Positions 24,007 to 32,001 of a stretch of 50,768 nt of DNA are shown here, in pieces. Position 1 is the first letter of the stretch. Every line of letters starts with the position of its first letter. Made by a program: the position numbers and the translations under genes. The notes under the pieces were generated by a model, which ran no database searches, was not told the origin of the DNA, and was given only the letters and a program-made list of their open reading frames with translations. The stretch is from Sphingopyxis sp. LC363 (GTDB taxonomy: Bacteria > Pseudomonadota > Alphaproteobacteria > Sphingomonadales > Sphingomonadaceae), in contig NZ_JNFC01000027.1 of assembly GCF_000756385.1 (NCBI RefSeq), forward strand, positions 1 to 50,768. The letters are read 5' to 3'.

Positions 24007-24991
24007 ATCGCGGCAGCACCGCCGCCTCGCCGCGCGTCTTGACGAGCGACCAGATGATCCCGCCCGCGATCAGCGCAACCGTCACGCCAAGGCTGACCAG
24101 CGGCGGGAATTTATCGCCGCCGAGGACGAAATCGGCGACGAAGATCTTCGACCCGATGAAGACGAGCACCAGCGCGAGCGCATATTTGAGGTAGTGGAAA
24201 CGGTGCACCATCGCCGATAGCGCGAAGTAGAGCGCGCGCAGACCAAGGATCGCCATGATGTTCGACGTATAGACGATGAAGGTGTCGGTCGTGATCGCGA
24301 AGATCGCCGGCACGCTGTCGACCGCAAACACCAGGTCGGCAAGGTTGATCACGACGAGCGCAAGGAACAAGGGCGTCGCTGCGAGCACGATCTTGCCCGT
24401 CTTCGTATCGGGGACACGCACGAAGAATTTCTCGCCGTGCAGCTCGTTGGTGATCGGGATGTGCCGCGATAGCCATTTGACGACCGGATTGCCCTTCACA
24501 TCCATCGGCGTGTCGCTCGCGAACAGCATCTTCACGCCGGTAAAGACGAGGAAGGCCGCGAAGATATAGAGCACCCAACCATATTCGGTGACCAGCGCCG
24601 CGCCGCCCGCGATCATGATCCCGCGCAGCACGATCACCGCGACGATGCCCCAGAGGAGCGCGCGATACTGGTAGCGCGGCGGGATCGCGAAGGTCGCGAA
24701 GATCAGCGAAATCACGAAAATATTGTCGATCGACAGCGCCTTCTCGATGAAGAAGCCGGTATAATATTGCAGCCCCGCCTCGCCGCCCTTCGCAGCCCAT
24801 ACCCACGCGCCGAACGCCATCGCGATGCCGATGTAGAGCGCCGAGAGCTTCAAACTCTCGCCGATCCCCATTTCCTTGTTCTCCTTGTTCAGGACGCCGA
24901 GGTCGAAGGCGGTGAGCGCAATGACGAGCGCGATGAAGGCGAGCCAGAACCACGCCGGGGTGCCCAGCCAGTCGGCAAAAAGAAATTCCAT
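24005..24991 (-). CDS. TerC/Alx family membrane protein
   Basis: A 328-residue inner-membrane protein with about nine helices. The two TerC signatures are present: FFIEKALSIDNIFVISLIF and LVFAVDSVPAIFAITTDTFIVYTSN, whose acidic residues probably bind or carry Mn2+. The family includes Alx, implicated in manganese export, and tellurite-resistance TerC. There are no other ter genes here, so metal homeostasis is the safer reading. It follows the DUF465-like gene by 68 bases. I could not recognise a yybP-ykoY manganese riboswitch upstream. Confidence 0.92.
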   Translation of the reverse strand: MEFLFADWLGTPAWFWLAFIALVIALTAFDLGVLNKENKEMGIGESLKLSALYIGIAMAFGAWVWAAKGGEAGLQYYTGFFIEKALSIDNIFVISLIFATFAIPPRYQYRALLWGIVAVIVLRGIMIAGGAALVTEYGWVLYIFAAFLVFTGVKMLFASDTPMDVKGNPVVKWLSRHIPITNELHGEKFFVRVPDTKTGKIVLAATPLFLALVVINLADLVFAVDSVPAIFAITTDTFIVYTSNIMAILGLRALYFALSAMVHRFHYLKYALALVLVFIGSKIFVADFVLGGDKFPPLVSLGVTVALIAGGIIWSLVKTRGEAAVLPR

Positions 24992-25010
24992 GATGTCTTT
25001 CCCTGGATGC

Positions 25011-25032
25011 GCCGAAAGCGCCGCCTTTCGGC
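25011..25032 (-). other. Hairpin in the terC leader
   Basis: Stem GCCGAAAG/CTTTCGGC with loop GCGGCG lies 20 bases before the terC start, between DUF465 and terC. There is no T tract, so it may be an mRNA processing or translation-control element rather than a terminator. Confidence 0.35.
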
Positions 25033-25059
25033 AGCGCTCCAGTCGTCAATTGTCGGTGA

Positions 25060-25257
25060 TCAGCGGGCGAGCGCCGGGCGCAACGCGGGCGAACGCAAAG
25101 TCAGCGCCACAAGCCGCTCCTTGACCACGAGCTTCAACGTCTTCAGCCGCAGCAGACGGAATGGATCCACGCTACGCCGACGCGCCTCGCGCCGCTCGGC
25201 ATCGTCGAGCTGGCGATGGAGCTGGGTCAGGCGATAGAAACTGGGATGGAAAATCAT
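25060..25257 (-). CDS. DUF465 (YdcH)-like small protein
   Basis: A 65-residue basic, helical protein. LTQLHRQLDDAERREARRR, then DPFRLLRLKTLKLVVKERLVAL fits the two-helix DUF465 pattern, where a central LK-LKL-LKD/E element is conserved. Function is unknown. ATG 25257 has AGGAG eleven bases upstream; a longer frame would cross the palindrome centre and is spurious. It is the last gene before the junction, so its native upstream DNA is cut off about 127 bases away. Confidence 0.7.
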   Translation of the reverse strand: MIFHPSFYRLTQLHRQLDDAERREARRRSVDPFRLLRLKTLKLVVKERLVALTLRSPALRPALAR

Positions 25258-25340
25258 CGAAAAAGGGCCTCCTGATTGCAAGATCAAGCAGGTGACGCCG
25301 ATGCCAAAACCCTCAAAACAGGGGGGAGAAAGGGCCGCAA

Positions 25341-25360
25341 GCATCGGTGTCACCCGATGC
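25341..25360 (-). other. Stem-loop in DUF465 leader (left copy)
   Basis: Stem GCATCGG/CCGATGC with a six-base loop, about 85 bases before the DUF465 start. Seven pairs, no T tract; a possible leader RNA structure. Confidence 0.3.
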
Positions 25361-25408
25361 GGTCCGACATCACGTGGCGGGATATATCCCGCCACGTGAT
25401 GTCGGACC

Positions 25409-25428
25409 GCATCGGGTGACACCGATGC
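25409..25428 (+). other. Stem-loop in DUF465 leader (right copy)
   Basis: Mirror of 25341-25360: GCATCGG, loop GTGACA, CCGATGC, upstream of the plus-strand DUF465 copy. Confidence 0.3.
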
Positions 25429-25511
25429 TTGCGGCCCTTTCTCCCCCCTGTTTTGAGGGTTTTGGCATCGGCGTCACCTGCTTGATCTTGCAATCAGGAG
25501 GCCCTTTTTCG

Positions 25512-25709
25512 ATGATTTTCCATCCCAGTTTCTATCGCCTGACCCAGCTCCATCGCCAGCTCGACGATGCCGAGCGGCGCGAGGCGCGTCGGCGTAGCGT
25601 GGATCCATTCCGTCTGCTGCGGCTGAAGACGTTGAAGCTCGTGGTCAAGGAGCGGCTTGTGGCGCTGACTTTGCGTTCGCCCGCGTTGCGCCCGGCGCTC
25701 GCCCGCTGA
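25512..25709 (+). CDS. DUF465 (YdcH)-like small protein, mirrored copy
   Basis: Identical to the copy at 25060-25257. On this strand the ribosome site CAGGAG (25495-25500) is easy to see eleven bases before ATG. Sixty-five residues, two basic helices, unknown function, followed by terC. Confidence 0.7.
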   Translation: MIFHPSFYRLTQLHRQLDDAERREARRRSVDPFRLLRLKTLKLVVKERLVALTLRSPALRPALAR

Positions 25710-25736
25710 TCACCGACAATTGACGACTGGAGCGCT

Positions 25737-25758
25737 GCCGAAAGGCGGCGCTTTCGGC
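25737..25758 (+). other. Hairpin in terC leader, mirrored copy
   Basis: GCCGAAAG, loop GCGGCG, CTTTCGGC, ending 19 bases before the terC ATG; mirror of 25011-25032. Confidence 0.35.
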
Positions 25759-25777
25759 GCATCCAGGGAAAGACATC

Positions 25778-26764
25778 ATGGAATTTCTTTTTGCCGACTG
25801 GCTGGGCACCCCGGCGTGGTTCTGGCTCGCCTTCATCGCGCTCGTCATTGCGCTCACCGCCTTCGACCTCGGCGTCCTGAACAAGGAGAACAAGGAAATG
25901 GGGATCGGCGAGAGTTTGAAGCTCTCGGCGCTCTACATCGGCATCGCGATGGCGTTCGGCGCGTGGGTATGGGCTGCGAAGGGCGGCGAGGCGGGGCTGC
26001 AATATTATACCGGCTTCTTCATCGAGAAGGCGCTGTCGATCGACAATATTTTCGTGATTTCGCTGATCTTCGCGACCTTCGCGATCCCGCCGCGCTACCA
26101 GTATCGCGCGCTCCTCTGGGGCATCGTCGCGGTGATCGTGCTGCGCGGGATCATGATCGCGGGCGGCGCGGCGCTGGTCACCGAATATGGTTGGGTGCTC
26201 TATATCTTCGCGGCCTTCCTCGTCTTTACCGGCGTGAAGATGCTGTTCGCGAGCGACACGCCGATGGATGTGAAGGGCAATCCGGTCGTCAAATGGCTAT
26301 CGCGGCACATCCCGATCACCAACGAGCTGCACGGCGAGAAATTCTTCGTGCGTGTCCCCGATACGAAGACGGGCAAGATCGTGCTCGCAGCGACGCCCTT
26401 GTTCCTTGCGCTCGTCGTGATCAACCTTGCCGACCTGGTGTTTGCGGTCGACAGCGTGCCGGCGATCTTCGCGATCACGACCGACACCTTCATCGTCTAT
26501 ACGTCGAACATCATGGCGATCCTTGGTCTGCGCGCGCTCTACTTCGCGCTATCGGCGATGGTGCACCGTTTCCACTACCTCAAATATGCGCTCGCGCTGG
26601 TGCTCGTCTTCATCGGGTCGAAGATCTTCGTCGCCGATTTCGTCCTCGGCGGCGATAAATTCCCGCCGCTGGTCAGCCTTGGCGTGACGGTTGCGCTGAT
26701 CGCGGGCGGGATCATCTGGTCGCTCGTCAAGACGCGCGGCGAGGCGGCGGTGCTGCCGCGATAA
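25778..26764 (+). CDS. TerC/Alx family membrane protein, mirrored copy
   Basis: Same 328 residues as 24005-24991, with EKALSIDNIF and FAVDSVPAIFAIT metal-site motifs. AGGGA precedes the ATG by about ten bases. Converges with aceA. Confidence 0.92.
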   Translation: MEFLFADWLGTPAWFWLAFIALVIALTAFDLGVLNKENKEMGIGESLKLSALYIGIAMAFGAWVWAAKGGEAGLQYYTGFFIEKALSIDNIFVISLIFATFAIPPRYQYRALLWGIVAVIVLRGIMIAGGAALVTEYGWVLYIFAAFLVFTGVKMLFASDTPMDVKGNPVVKWLSRHIPITNELHGEKFFVRVPDTKTGKIVLAATPLFLALVVINLADLVFAVDSVPAIFAITTDTFIVYTSNIMAILGLRALYFALSAMVHRFHYLKYALALVLVFIGSKIFVADFVLGGDKFPPLVSLGVTVALIAGGIIWSLVKTRGEAAVLPR

Positions 26765-26824
26765 AAATGTCCGCCGGAAGCCCGTATAAGCTTCCGACGG
26801 ACAGGCTTTCCTCCCCAGGAAAGC
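26763..26824 (-). terminator. Terminator of aceA, mirrored copy
   Basis: Mirror of 23945-24006: 13-base stem hairpin (26769-26802) with the T tract on the minus strand toward terC, plus the GCTTTCCT/AGGAAAGC hairpin (26805-26824). Confidence 0.8.
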
Positions 26825-26906
26825 TCGGTAGGCGCGGGGCGGGCCGCGAGTCCCGCGCCAAGATGGGCGACGCGGGGGTTGCAACGGGCCCCCGCGTCTA
26901 ACTCGT

Positions 26907-28499
26907 TCAAGCGGCGAACTGGTTCATCGTATTGTCTTTGCCCGCGGCCTTGAGAGCCGCTTCGCCGGCGAAATATTCCTTGTGGTCGTCGCCGATGTCG
27001 CTTCCGCTCATATTCTGGTGCTTCACGCAGGCGATGCCCTGACGGATCTCCGCGCGCTGGACGCCCTTGACGTAGCCGAGCATCGCTTCGTCGCCGAAAT
27101 ATTCCTTGGCGAGATTGTCGGTCGACAGCGCCGCGGTGTGATAGGTCGGCAGCGTGATCAGGTGGTGGAAGATGCCCGCGCGCTTCGCCGCGTCGCGCTG
27201 GAAGGTGCGGATGCGGTTGTCGGCCTCTTCGCCGAGCGGTGTCGCGTCATAATCGGCGCTCATCAGCTTGGCGCGGTCATAGGCGCCGACGTCCTTGCCT
27301 TCCTTCTCCCACGCGTCGAACACCTGCTGGCGGAAGTTGAGCGTCCAGTTGAAGCTCGGCGAATTGTTATAAGCGAGCTTCGCGTTGGGGACGACTTCGC
27401 GGATGCGGTCGACCATGCCGGCAATCTGTTCGATGTGCGGCTTCTCGGTCTCGATCCACAAGAGGTCGGCGCCGTTCTGAAGCGAGGCGATACAGTCCAT
27501 CACGCAGCGATCCTCGCCGGTTCCGGGACGGAACTGATAGAGGTTCGAGGGCAGGCGCTTCGGACGCATCAGCTTGCCGTTGCGGTTGATCAGGACGTCG
27601 CCGGGGTTGCCCGCGCCCTCGACCTCTTCGCAGTCGAGGAAGCTGTTATACCGGTCGCCGAGGTCGCCGGGCTCCTTCGAGAAGGCGATCTGCTTGGTGA
27701 GGCCCGCGCCGAGGCTGTCGGTGCGCGTCACGATGATGCCGTCCTCGACGCCGAGTTCCATGAAGGCGTAGCGGCAGGCGCGGATCTTCGCGATGAAATC
27801 CTCGTGCGGCACGGTGACCTTGCCGTCCTGATGGCCGCACTGCTTTTCGTCCGAGACCTGATTTTCGATCTGGAGCGCGCAGGCGCCGGCCTCGATCATC
27901 TTCTTGGCGAGGAGGTACGTCGCCTCGGCGTTGCCGAAGCCCGCGTCGATGTCGGCGATGATGGGCACGACGTGCGTTTCATGATTGTCGATCGCGGCCT
28001 GAACCTGCTTGGCCTTGAGTTCGTCGCCCTCGGCGCGCGCGGCGTCGAGGTCGCGGAAGAGCATGCCGAGTTCGCGGGCGTCGGCCTGACGCAGGAAGGT
28101 GTAGATTTCCTCGATCAGCGCCGGAACGCTGGTCTTTTCGTGCATCGACTGGTCGGGCAGCGGACCGAACTCGCTGCGCAGCGCGGCGATCATCCAGCCC
28201 GAGAGATAGATGTAGCGGCCCTTGACGGTACCGAAATGCTTCTTGATCGAGATCATCTTCTGCTGCGCGATGAAGCCGTGCCAGCAGCCCAGCGACTGGG
28301 TGTAGTTGGCGGGGTCGGCGTCATAAGCGGCCATGTCCGCGCGCATGATGCGCGCGGTGTAGCGGGCGATGTCGAGACCGGTGCGGAACTTGTTCTGGGC
28401 GCGCATGCGGGCGATGCTTTCGCCGCTGATGCCGTCCCAGGTGCCGTCATAGTCGCGGATGAGGCGGCCGGCCTGTGCCATGTCTTCCTGATAACCCAT
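26907..28499 (-). CDS. aceA: Isocitrate lyase, mirrored copy
   Basis: Protein identical to 22270-23862 (530 residues, KQCGH with Cys221). No differences from the left copy were found in this gene, so the copies cannot be told apart. Confidence 0.96.
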   Translation of the reverse strand: MGYQEDMAQAGRLIRDYDGTWDGISGESIARMRAQNKFRTGLDIARYTARIMRADMAAYDADPANYTQSLGCWHGFIAQQKMISIKKHFGTVKGRYIYLSGWMIAALRSEFGPLPDQSMHEKTSVPALIEEIYTFLRQADARELGMLFRDLDAARAEGDELKAKQVQAAIDNHETHVVPIIADIDAGFGNAEATYLLAKKMIEAGACALQIENQVSDEKQCGHQDGKVTVPHEDFIAKIRACRYAFMELGVEDGIIVTRTDSLGAGLTKQIAFSKEPGDLGDRYNSFLDCEEVEGAGNPGDVLINRNGKLMRPKRLPSNLYQFRPGTGEDRCVMDCIASLQNGADLLWIETEKPHIEQIAGMVDRIREVVPNAKLAYNNSPSFNWTLNFRQQVFDAWEKEGKDVGAYDRAKLMSADYDATPLGEEADNRIRTFQRDAAKRAGIFHHLITLPTYHTAALSTDNLAKEYFGDEAMLGYVKGVQRAEIRQGIACVKHQNMSGSDIGDDHKEYFAGEAALKAAGKDNTMNQFAA

Positions 28500-28599
28500 C
28501 GTCTTTGTCCTTGAGAGGAGGTGATGGGGTGGATGTTGGCGAAGGTGCCGCGGAAAGTGAAAAGCTTTGTCAATATTATTTGTGAAATATGCCAATAAG

Positions 28600-28620
28600 G
28601 TGTAAATTTGCGTGTAAATT
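28600..28620. promoter_or_regulatory. Direct repeats in scfR-aceA region, mirrored copy
   Basis: GTGTAAATT at 28600-28608 and 28612-28620; mirror of 22149-22169, within the divergent control region. Confidence 0.35.
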
Positions 28621-28638
28621 AGTAAAGAAAGTTACAAA

Positions 28639-30027
28639 ATGGCGGAGCGGCGAGTGTTTGCGGGGCCGGCGGTGCGCAAGGTGCGGCGCGAGGCGGCGAT
28701 GACGCAGGCGGCGATGGCCGAGGCGCTCGACATTTCGCCGAGCTATCTCAACCTGATCGAGCATGGCCAGCGGCCGCTGAGCGCGACGGTGATCGTGCGG
28801 CTGGCAGAGCGGTTCGGGTTCGATGCGGCGAAGCTGGGGGCGGAGGAAGTGCCTGGCGGGCTCGCGGGGCTGCGGCGCCGGCTCGCCGATCCGCGCTTTG
28901 CCGATCTGGGGATCGGGGCGCAGGAGGTCGAGGAATGGTTGCAGACCGCACCGGCAACCGCGGCGGCTTTCGCAAGATTGTTCGATGCGGTGCCCGAAGG
29001 GCGTTCGGAAGGCGACGGCGACGCGCCCGAAGTTGCCGCGGTGCGCCGCGCGATCGAGAAATGGCGCAATCATTTTCCCGACCTCGACGCGCGCGCCGAG
29101 GAACTGGCCGACGAGTTGCGGCTGGCGGGAGGCGACCTGTACGGGACGATTTCGGAGCGGCTGCGCATGCGGCACCAGCTCGGCATCCGCATCTTGCCGT
29201 CGGACGTCATGCCCGACCGGCTGCGCTGGCTCGACTGGCACGCGCGCCAATTGATGCTGAACGAGCTGCTGCGTCCGGCCTCGCGGACATTTCAGGCGGC
29301 GGCGACGCTGGCGCAGATCGAGGCGAAGGACGAGATCGACGCGCTCGTCGCGGGGGCGGAATTTGCCGAGAGCGCGGCGGCGCGGCTGTTCGAGCGGCAT
29401 CTGATCCACTATTTCGCCGCGGCGCTGATGATGCCCTATGGCCGGTTCCTGCGCGCCTGCGACGCGACGGGGTACGACCTGCTGCTGCTCCAGCGGCGCT
29501 TCGGCGCGGGTTACGAGCAGGTCGCGCACCGGCTGACGACGTTGCAGCGCGTGGGCGCGCGCGGGCTGCCCTTCTTCATGCTGCGCATCGACCGCGCGGG
29601 GCAGGGGAGCAAGCGCTATGCCGGGGCGAGCCAGTCGCCGCTGGTCGATGGCGATGCGCGTTGCCCTTTGTGGAGCGTTCATGAGGCATTCGCGCGGCCC
29701 GGCGAGGTGATCGCCGATCTGGTCGAACTGGAGGACGGGTCGCGCTGGTTCACCCAGTCGCGCTCGGTCGCGGCACCCGGCGCGACGGGCAGCGGGACGC
29801 CCGCGCGCTTTGCCGTATGCGTCGGGGTCGATGCCAAGGTCGCCGCGCCGTTGATCGCCGCGCGCGGGATCGACCTGATGCGATCGCCCGCGACGCCGAT
29901 CGGGCTTGGCTGTCGCCGCTGCACACGCACCGGCTGCGTCCAGCGGTCGATGCCGCCGCTGGGCCGCCCGCTGCGGTTCCGCGAGGGCGAGCGCGGCGTC
30001 AGCGCCTTCGATTTCGCGGGGGATTAG
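28639..30027 (+). CDS. ScfR/RamB-type regulator, mirrored copy
   Basis: Same 462-residue regulator as 20742-22130 except residue 77, which is Gly (GGG) instead of Val (GTG) because of the substitution at 28868. The site lies in the linker after the helix-turn-helix, in GLA(V/G)LRRRLADP. The ATG has no strong ribosome site; the preceding region is AT-rich. Confidence 0.9.
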   Translation: MAERRVFAGPAVRKVRREAAMTQAAMAEALDISPSYLNLIEHGQRPLSATVIVRLAERFGFDAAKLGAEEVPGGLAGLRRRLADPRFADLGIGAQEVEEWLQTAPATAAAFARLFDAVPEGRSEGDGDAPEVAAVRRAIEKWRNHFPDLDARAEELADELRLAGGDLYGTISERLRMRHQLGIRILPSDVMPDRLRWLDWHARQLMLNELLRPASRTFQAAATLAQIEAKDEIDALVAGAEFAESAAARLFERHLIHYFAAALMMPYGRFLRACDATGYDLLLLQRRFGAGYEQVAHRLTTLQRVGARGLPFFMLRIDRAGQGSKRYAGASQSPLVDGDARCPLWSVHEAFARPGEVIADLVELEDGSRWFTQSRSVAAPGATGSGTPARFAVCVGVDAKVAAPLIAARGIDLMRSPATPIGLGCRRCTRTGCVQRSMPPLGRPLRFREGERGVSAFDFAGD

Positions 30028-30057
30028 AGTCCGTGTCGATTCCCGGCCGAGCTTCGA

Positions 30058-31170
30058 TCAGGCGAGCCCGAGCGTCCTGACGACCATGCGGTTGACGACG
30101 GCTTCGACCTCGGCGCCGGCGGCATTGGCAACGACCATCGCGGCGCGCTGTTCGTCGGGCAGCACGGCGACGATGCCGAACCAGCGGCCGTTGGAGCCGT
30201 CGTGGCTCCACATCGGCTTGCCGCCGGGAGCGGCTTCCAGCCCCCAGCCGAGGCCGTTGTTGCTGCCGGGCTGCGGTCGATGAAGGAAATGATAGGATTC
30301 GGCTCGCAGGAGCCGCCCTTCGCCGCGCTGGCCGCGCATCTGGTCGAGAATATAGCTGCCCCAGTCGGCGAGCGACAGATGAAGGCCGCCGGCAGGTCGC
30401 AGAAAGTCGGGATTGTCGCCGGCCGCGCCATAGACCGGCCCCCCCTTTGAATGGCCCGCGATTTCGCCGGGCGGCGTGCCGCCGAAGCCGACGCTCGTCA
30501 TCCCGAGCGGGACGAAAAGCTCGCGGCGCATTAGCGCTTCGAACGGCAGTCCGGTGGCGCGTTCAGCGATGAGGCCGGCGAGAAAGAATCCTGTATTGCT
30601 GTAACTTCCCGCCCCGACGGCGATCGGGCCGACCGGCGGTTCGGTCAGGGCCGCGGCGGCATATGCGCGGCGCCGCTCCTGCTCGCTGCGCGGATCGTCG
30701 TCGGGCATGGCCGCGAGCCCGGCGGCGCTGTTGCGCGCGAGGCCTGCGCGATGCGAGAGAAGGTCGGGCAAGCTGACGGCGCGATAGTCTTCGCGCATTG
30801 GCACGTCGGGCAGCAGGTCGGCGAGCGAAGCCTTCCAGTCGAGGAGGCCTTGTTCGACGAGCCGCGCGACCATCGTCGCGGTCATCGACTTGGCGTTCGA
30901 TCCGATATGCCAGCGCCCCGTTGCGGACGCTGCGCTGGGCCGGCCGCGCGCCTCGACGCCGAAGGCGCTCGGCGTTCCGAGGCGGCCGTTCTCGATCGCG
31001 ATCATTCCCAGCGCCGGTGGAACGCCGGTGGCGACGGCATCGGCGGCCATGTCGGCGATGTCTTGTTCCGGCGGTTCCGCGGCCCGCAGCGACGAGGCAA
31101 AGCCGGCAGCGGCGATCAGCGGAATGTGGGCAAGGATGCGGCGGCGGGAGAGGGGACGAATCCGGGGCAT
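30058..31170 (-). CDS. Serine hydrolase, class C beta-lactamase fold, mirrored copy
   Basis: Identical to 19599-20711: SNAK, YSN and HDG catalytic motifs, signal peptide, 370 residues. Divergent from the Lrp copy. Confidence 0.9.
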   Translation of the reverse strand: MPRIRPLSRRRILAHIPLIAAAGFASSLRAAEPPEQDIADMAADAVATGVPPALGMIAIENGRLGTPSAFGVEARGRPSAASATGRWHIGSNAKSMTATMVARLVEQGLLDWKASLADLLPDVPMREDYRAVSLPDLLSHRAGLARNSAAGLAAMPDDDPRSEQERRRAYAAAALTEPPVGPIAVGAGSYSNTGFFLAGLIAERATGLPFEALMRRELFVPLGMTSVGFGGTPPGEIAGHSKGGPVYGAAGDNPDFLRPAGGLHLSLADWGSYILDQMRGQRGEGRLLRAESYHFLHRPQPGSNNGLGWGLEAAPGGKPMWSHDGSNGRWFGIVAVLPDEQRAAMVVANAAGAEVEAVVNRMVVRTLGLA

Positions 31171-31190
31171 GGCGAGATTCTATTGCGCCG

Positions 31191-31221
31191 TTGCCGAAAA
31201 ATCTGCTTGATTTTACCGCAA
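31191..31221. promoter_or_regulatory. Putative Lrp/AsnC operator, mirrored copy
   Basis: Half-sites TTGCCGAAAAAT and ATTTTACCGCAA with a 7-base spacer; mirror of 19548-19578. Confidence 0.4.
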
Positions 31222-31239
31222 GCTACGCAACAATTTTGC

Positions 31240-31716
31240 ATGACTGTCGAATTGGATCGTTTCGACCGGGCGATATTGCGCGCGGTGCAGGCCGACAACC
31301 GGACGCCGTTGCGCGACATCGGCCACAGCGTGAATCTCTCGGCGGCGGCGGTGCAGCGCCGGTTGCGGCGCATGGAGCGGCTGGGCGTGATCGAGGCCAA
31401 TGTCGCGATTGTCGATCCCGCCCGCTGCGGCGGCGCGATCAGCGTGATCGTCGAGGTTGAGCTGGAGCGTGAGCATACGGCGCAGATGGCGGCGCTGAAA
31501 AGCAGGCTGCGCGCGGCGCCCGAGGTGCAGCAATGCTATTATGTCACGGGCCGCACCGACTTTCTGCTGATCGTCGTCGTCCCCGACATGGCTGCTTACG
31601 AAACCTTTATCGCCGCGCACTTCTTCGACGACCCCGACATCAAGCGCTTCGAATCCTTCGTCGTGATGGACCGGGTGAAAGCGGGCATGGCGATCGCCGT
31701 CCCGCCGGCCGATTGA
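31240..31716 (+). CDS. Lrp/AsnC family regulator, mirrored copy
   Basis: Identical 158 residues to 19053-19529: N-terminal helix-turn-helix, C-terminal RAM domain. The ATG at 31240 is only 18 bases after the operator-like palindrome, compatible with autoregulation. Confidence 0.9.
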   Translation: MTVELDRFDRAILRAVQADNRTPLRDIGHSVNLSAAAVQRRLRRMERLGVIEANVAIVDPARCGGAISVIVEVELEREHTAQMAALKSRLRAAPEVQQCYYVTGRTDFLLIVVVPDMAAYETFIAAHFFDDPDIKRFESFVVMDRVKAGMAIAVPPAD

Positions 31717-31726
31717 ACCGGACGGA

Positions 31727-31831
31727 TCACAGCCCCGATTTGTCGAACACATGGCCGTCGGGATCGAGGTCGCGCAGGTCGCTGCCGCGCGTCTCGCGGC
31801 CGAAGCGGGCGGCGAGCGTCCCGCCCGCGCC
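31727..31831 (-). pseudogene. VOC-like C-terminal remnant, mirrored copy
   Basis: Mirror of 18938-19042; 34 open codons ending DPDGHVFDKSGL and a stop, with an in-frame stop just upstream. Confidence 0.35.
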
Positions 31832-31856
31832 CTAAAGCGGCATGCGCTAATATGAA

Positions 31857-31880
31857 CCGTTCGCCCTGAGCTTGTCGGGC
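31857..31880. repeat. Partial dispersed repeat, mirrored copy
   Basis: CGTTCGCCCTGAGCTTGTCG on the plus strand; mirror of 18889-18912, inside the gap before the L,D-transpeptidase. Confidence 0.35.
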
Positions 31881-32001
31881 GCAGGACGGTGCAAATTGAG
31901 CGCACGATGTCCTGGGGCAGCTCGGCGCTGGGCGGTTCGCCGTCCCCGCATCCTTTGGTGCGCCGGACCGTTGATCCTCCTCGAACCCGGGAGGACAATT
32001 T

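Larger units (their letters stand above)
1..25384 (+). repeat. Left arm of a 25.4-kb zero-spacer inverted repeat
   Basis: The sequence from 1 to 25384 is the reverse complement of 25385-50768; each base x matches the complement of 50769-x. All gene ends and intergenic landmarks mirror exactly, so there are no indels. I found four substitutions between arms: 6520, 15322, 16220 and 21901. Family comparison and codon choice suggest this arm carries the original base at 6520 (GCC), 16220 (GAG) and probably 21901 (GTG), so it is the better reference copy. Long perfect palindromes without a spacer are unstable in bacteria, so an artefact is the default explanation. Confidence 0.98.
25258..25511. 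other. Palindrome centre between the two DUF465 copies
   Basis: 254 bases with no gene: two inverted copies of the same 127-base leader. The symmetry axis is between 25384 and 25385 (GGGATA|TATCCC). Because the arms meet without a spacer, this central palindrome is created by the duplication itself and is not independent evidence for a native site. Each half carries a GCATCGG/CCGATGC stem-loop. Confidence 0.9.

Noticed and set aside
24005..24991. Tellurite resistance operon
   Set aside because: Only a TerC homologue is present; no terABDEZ genes.
25366..25403. Central GC-rich palindrome as a protelomerase or regulator site
   Set aside because: Any spacer-free inverted duplication makes a central palindrome, so it carries no independent weight.
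25060..25422. 120-codon version of the DUF465 gene crossing the palindrome centre
   Set aside because: The N-terminal extension reads through the junction into the other arm and exists only because of the fold-back; a good ribosome site supports the 65-residue form.
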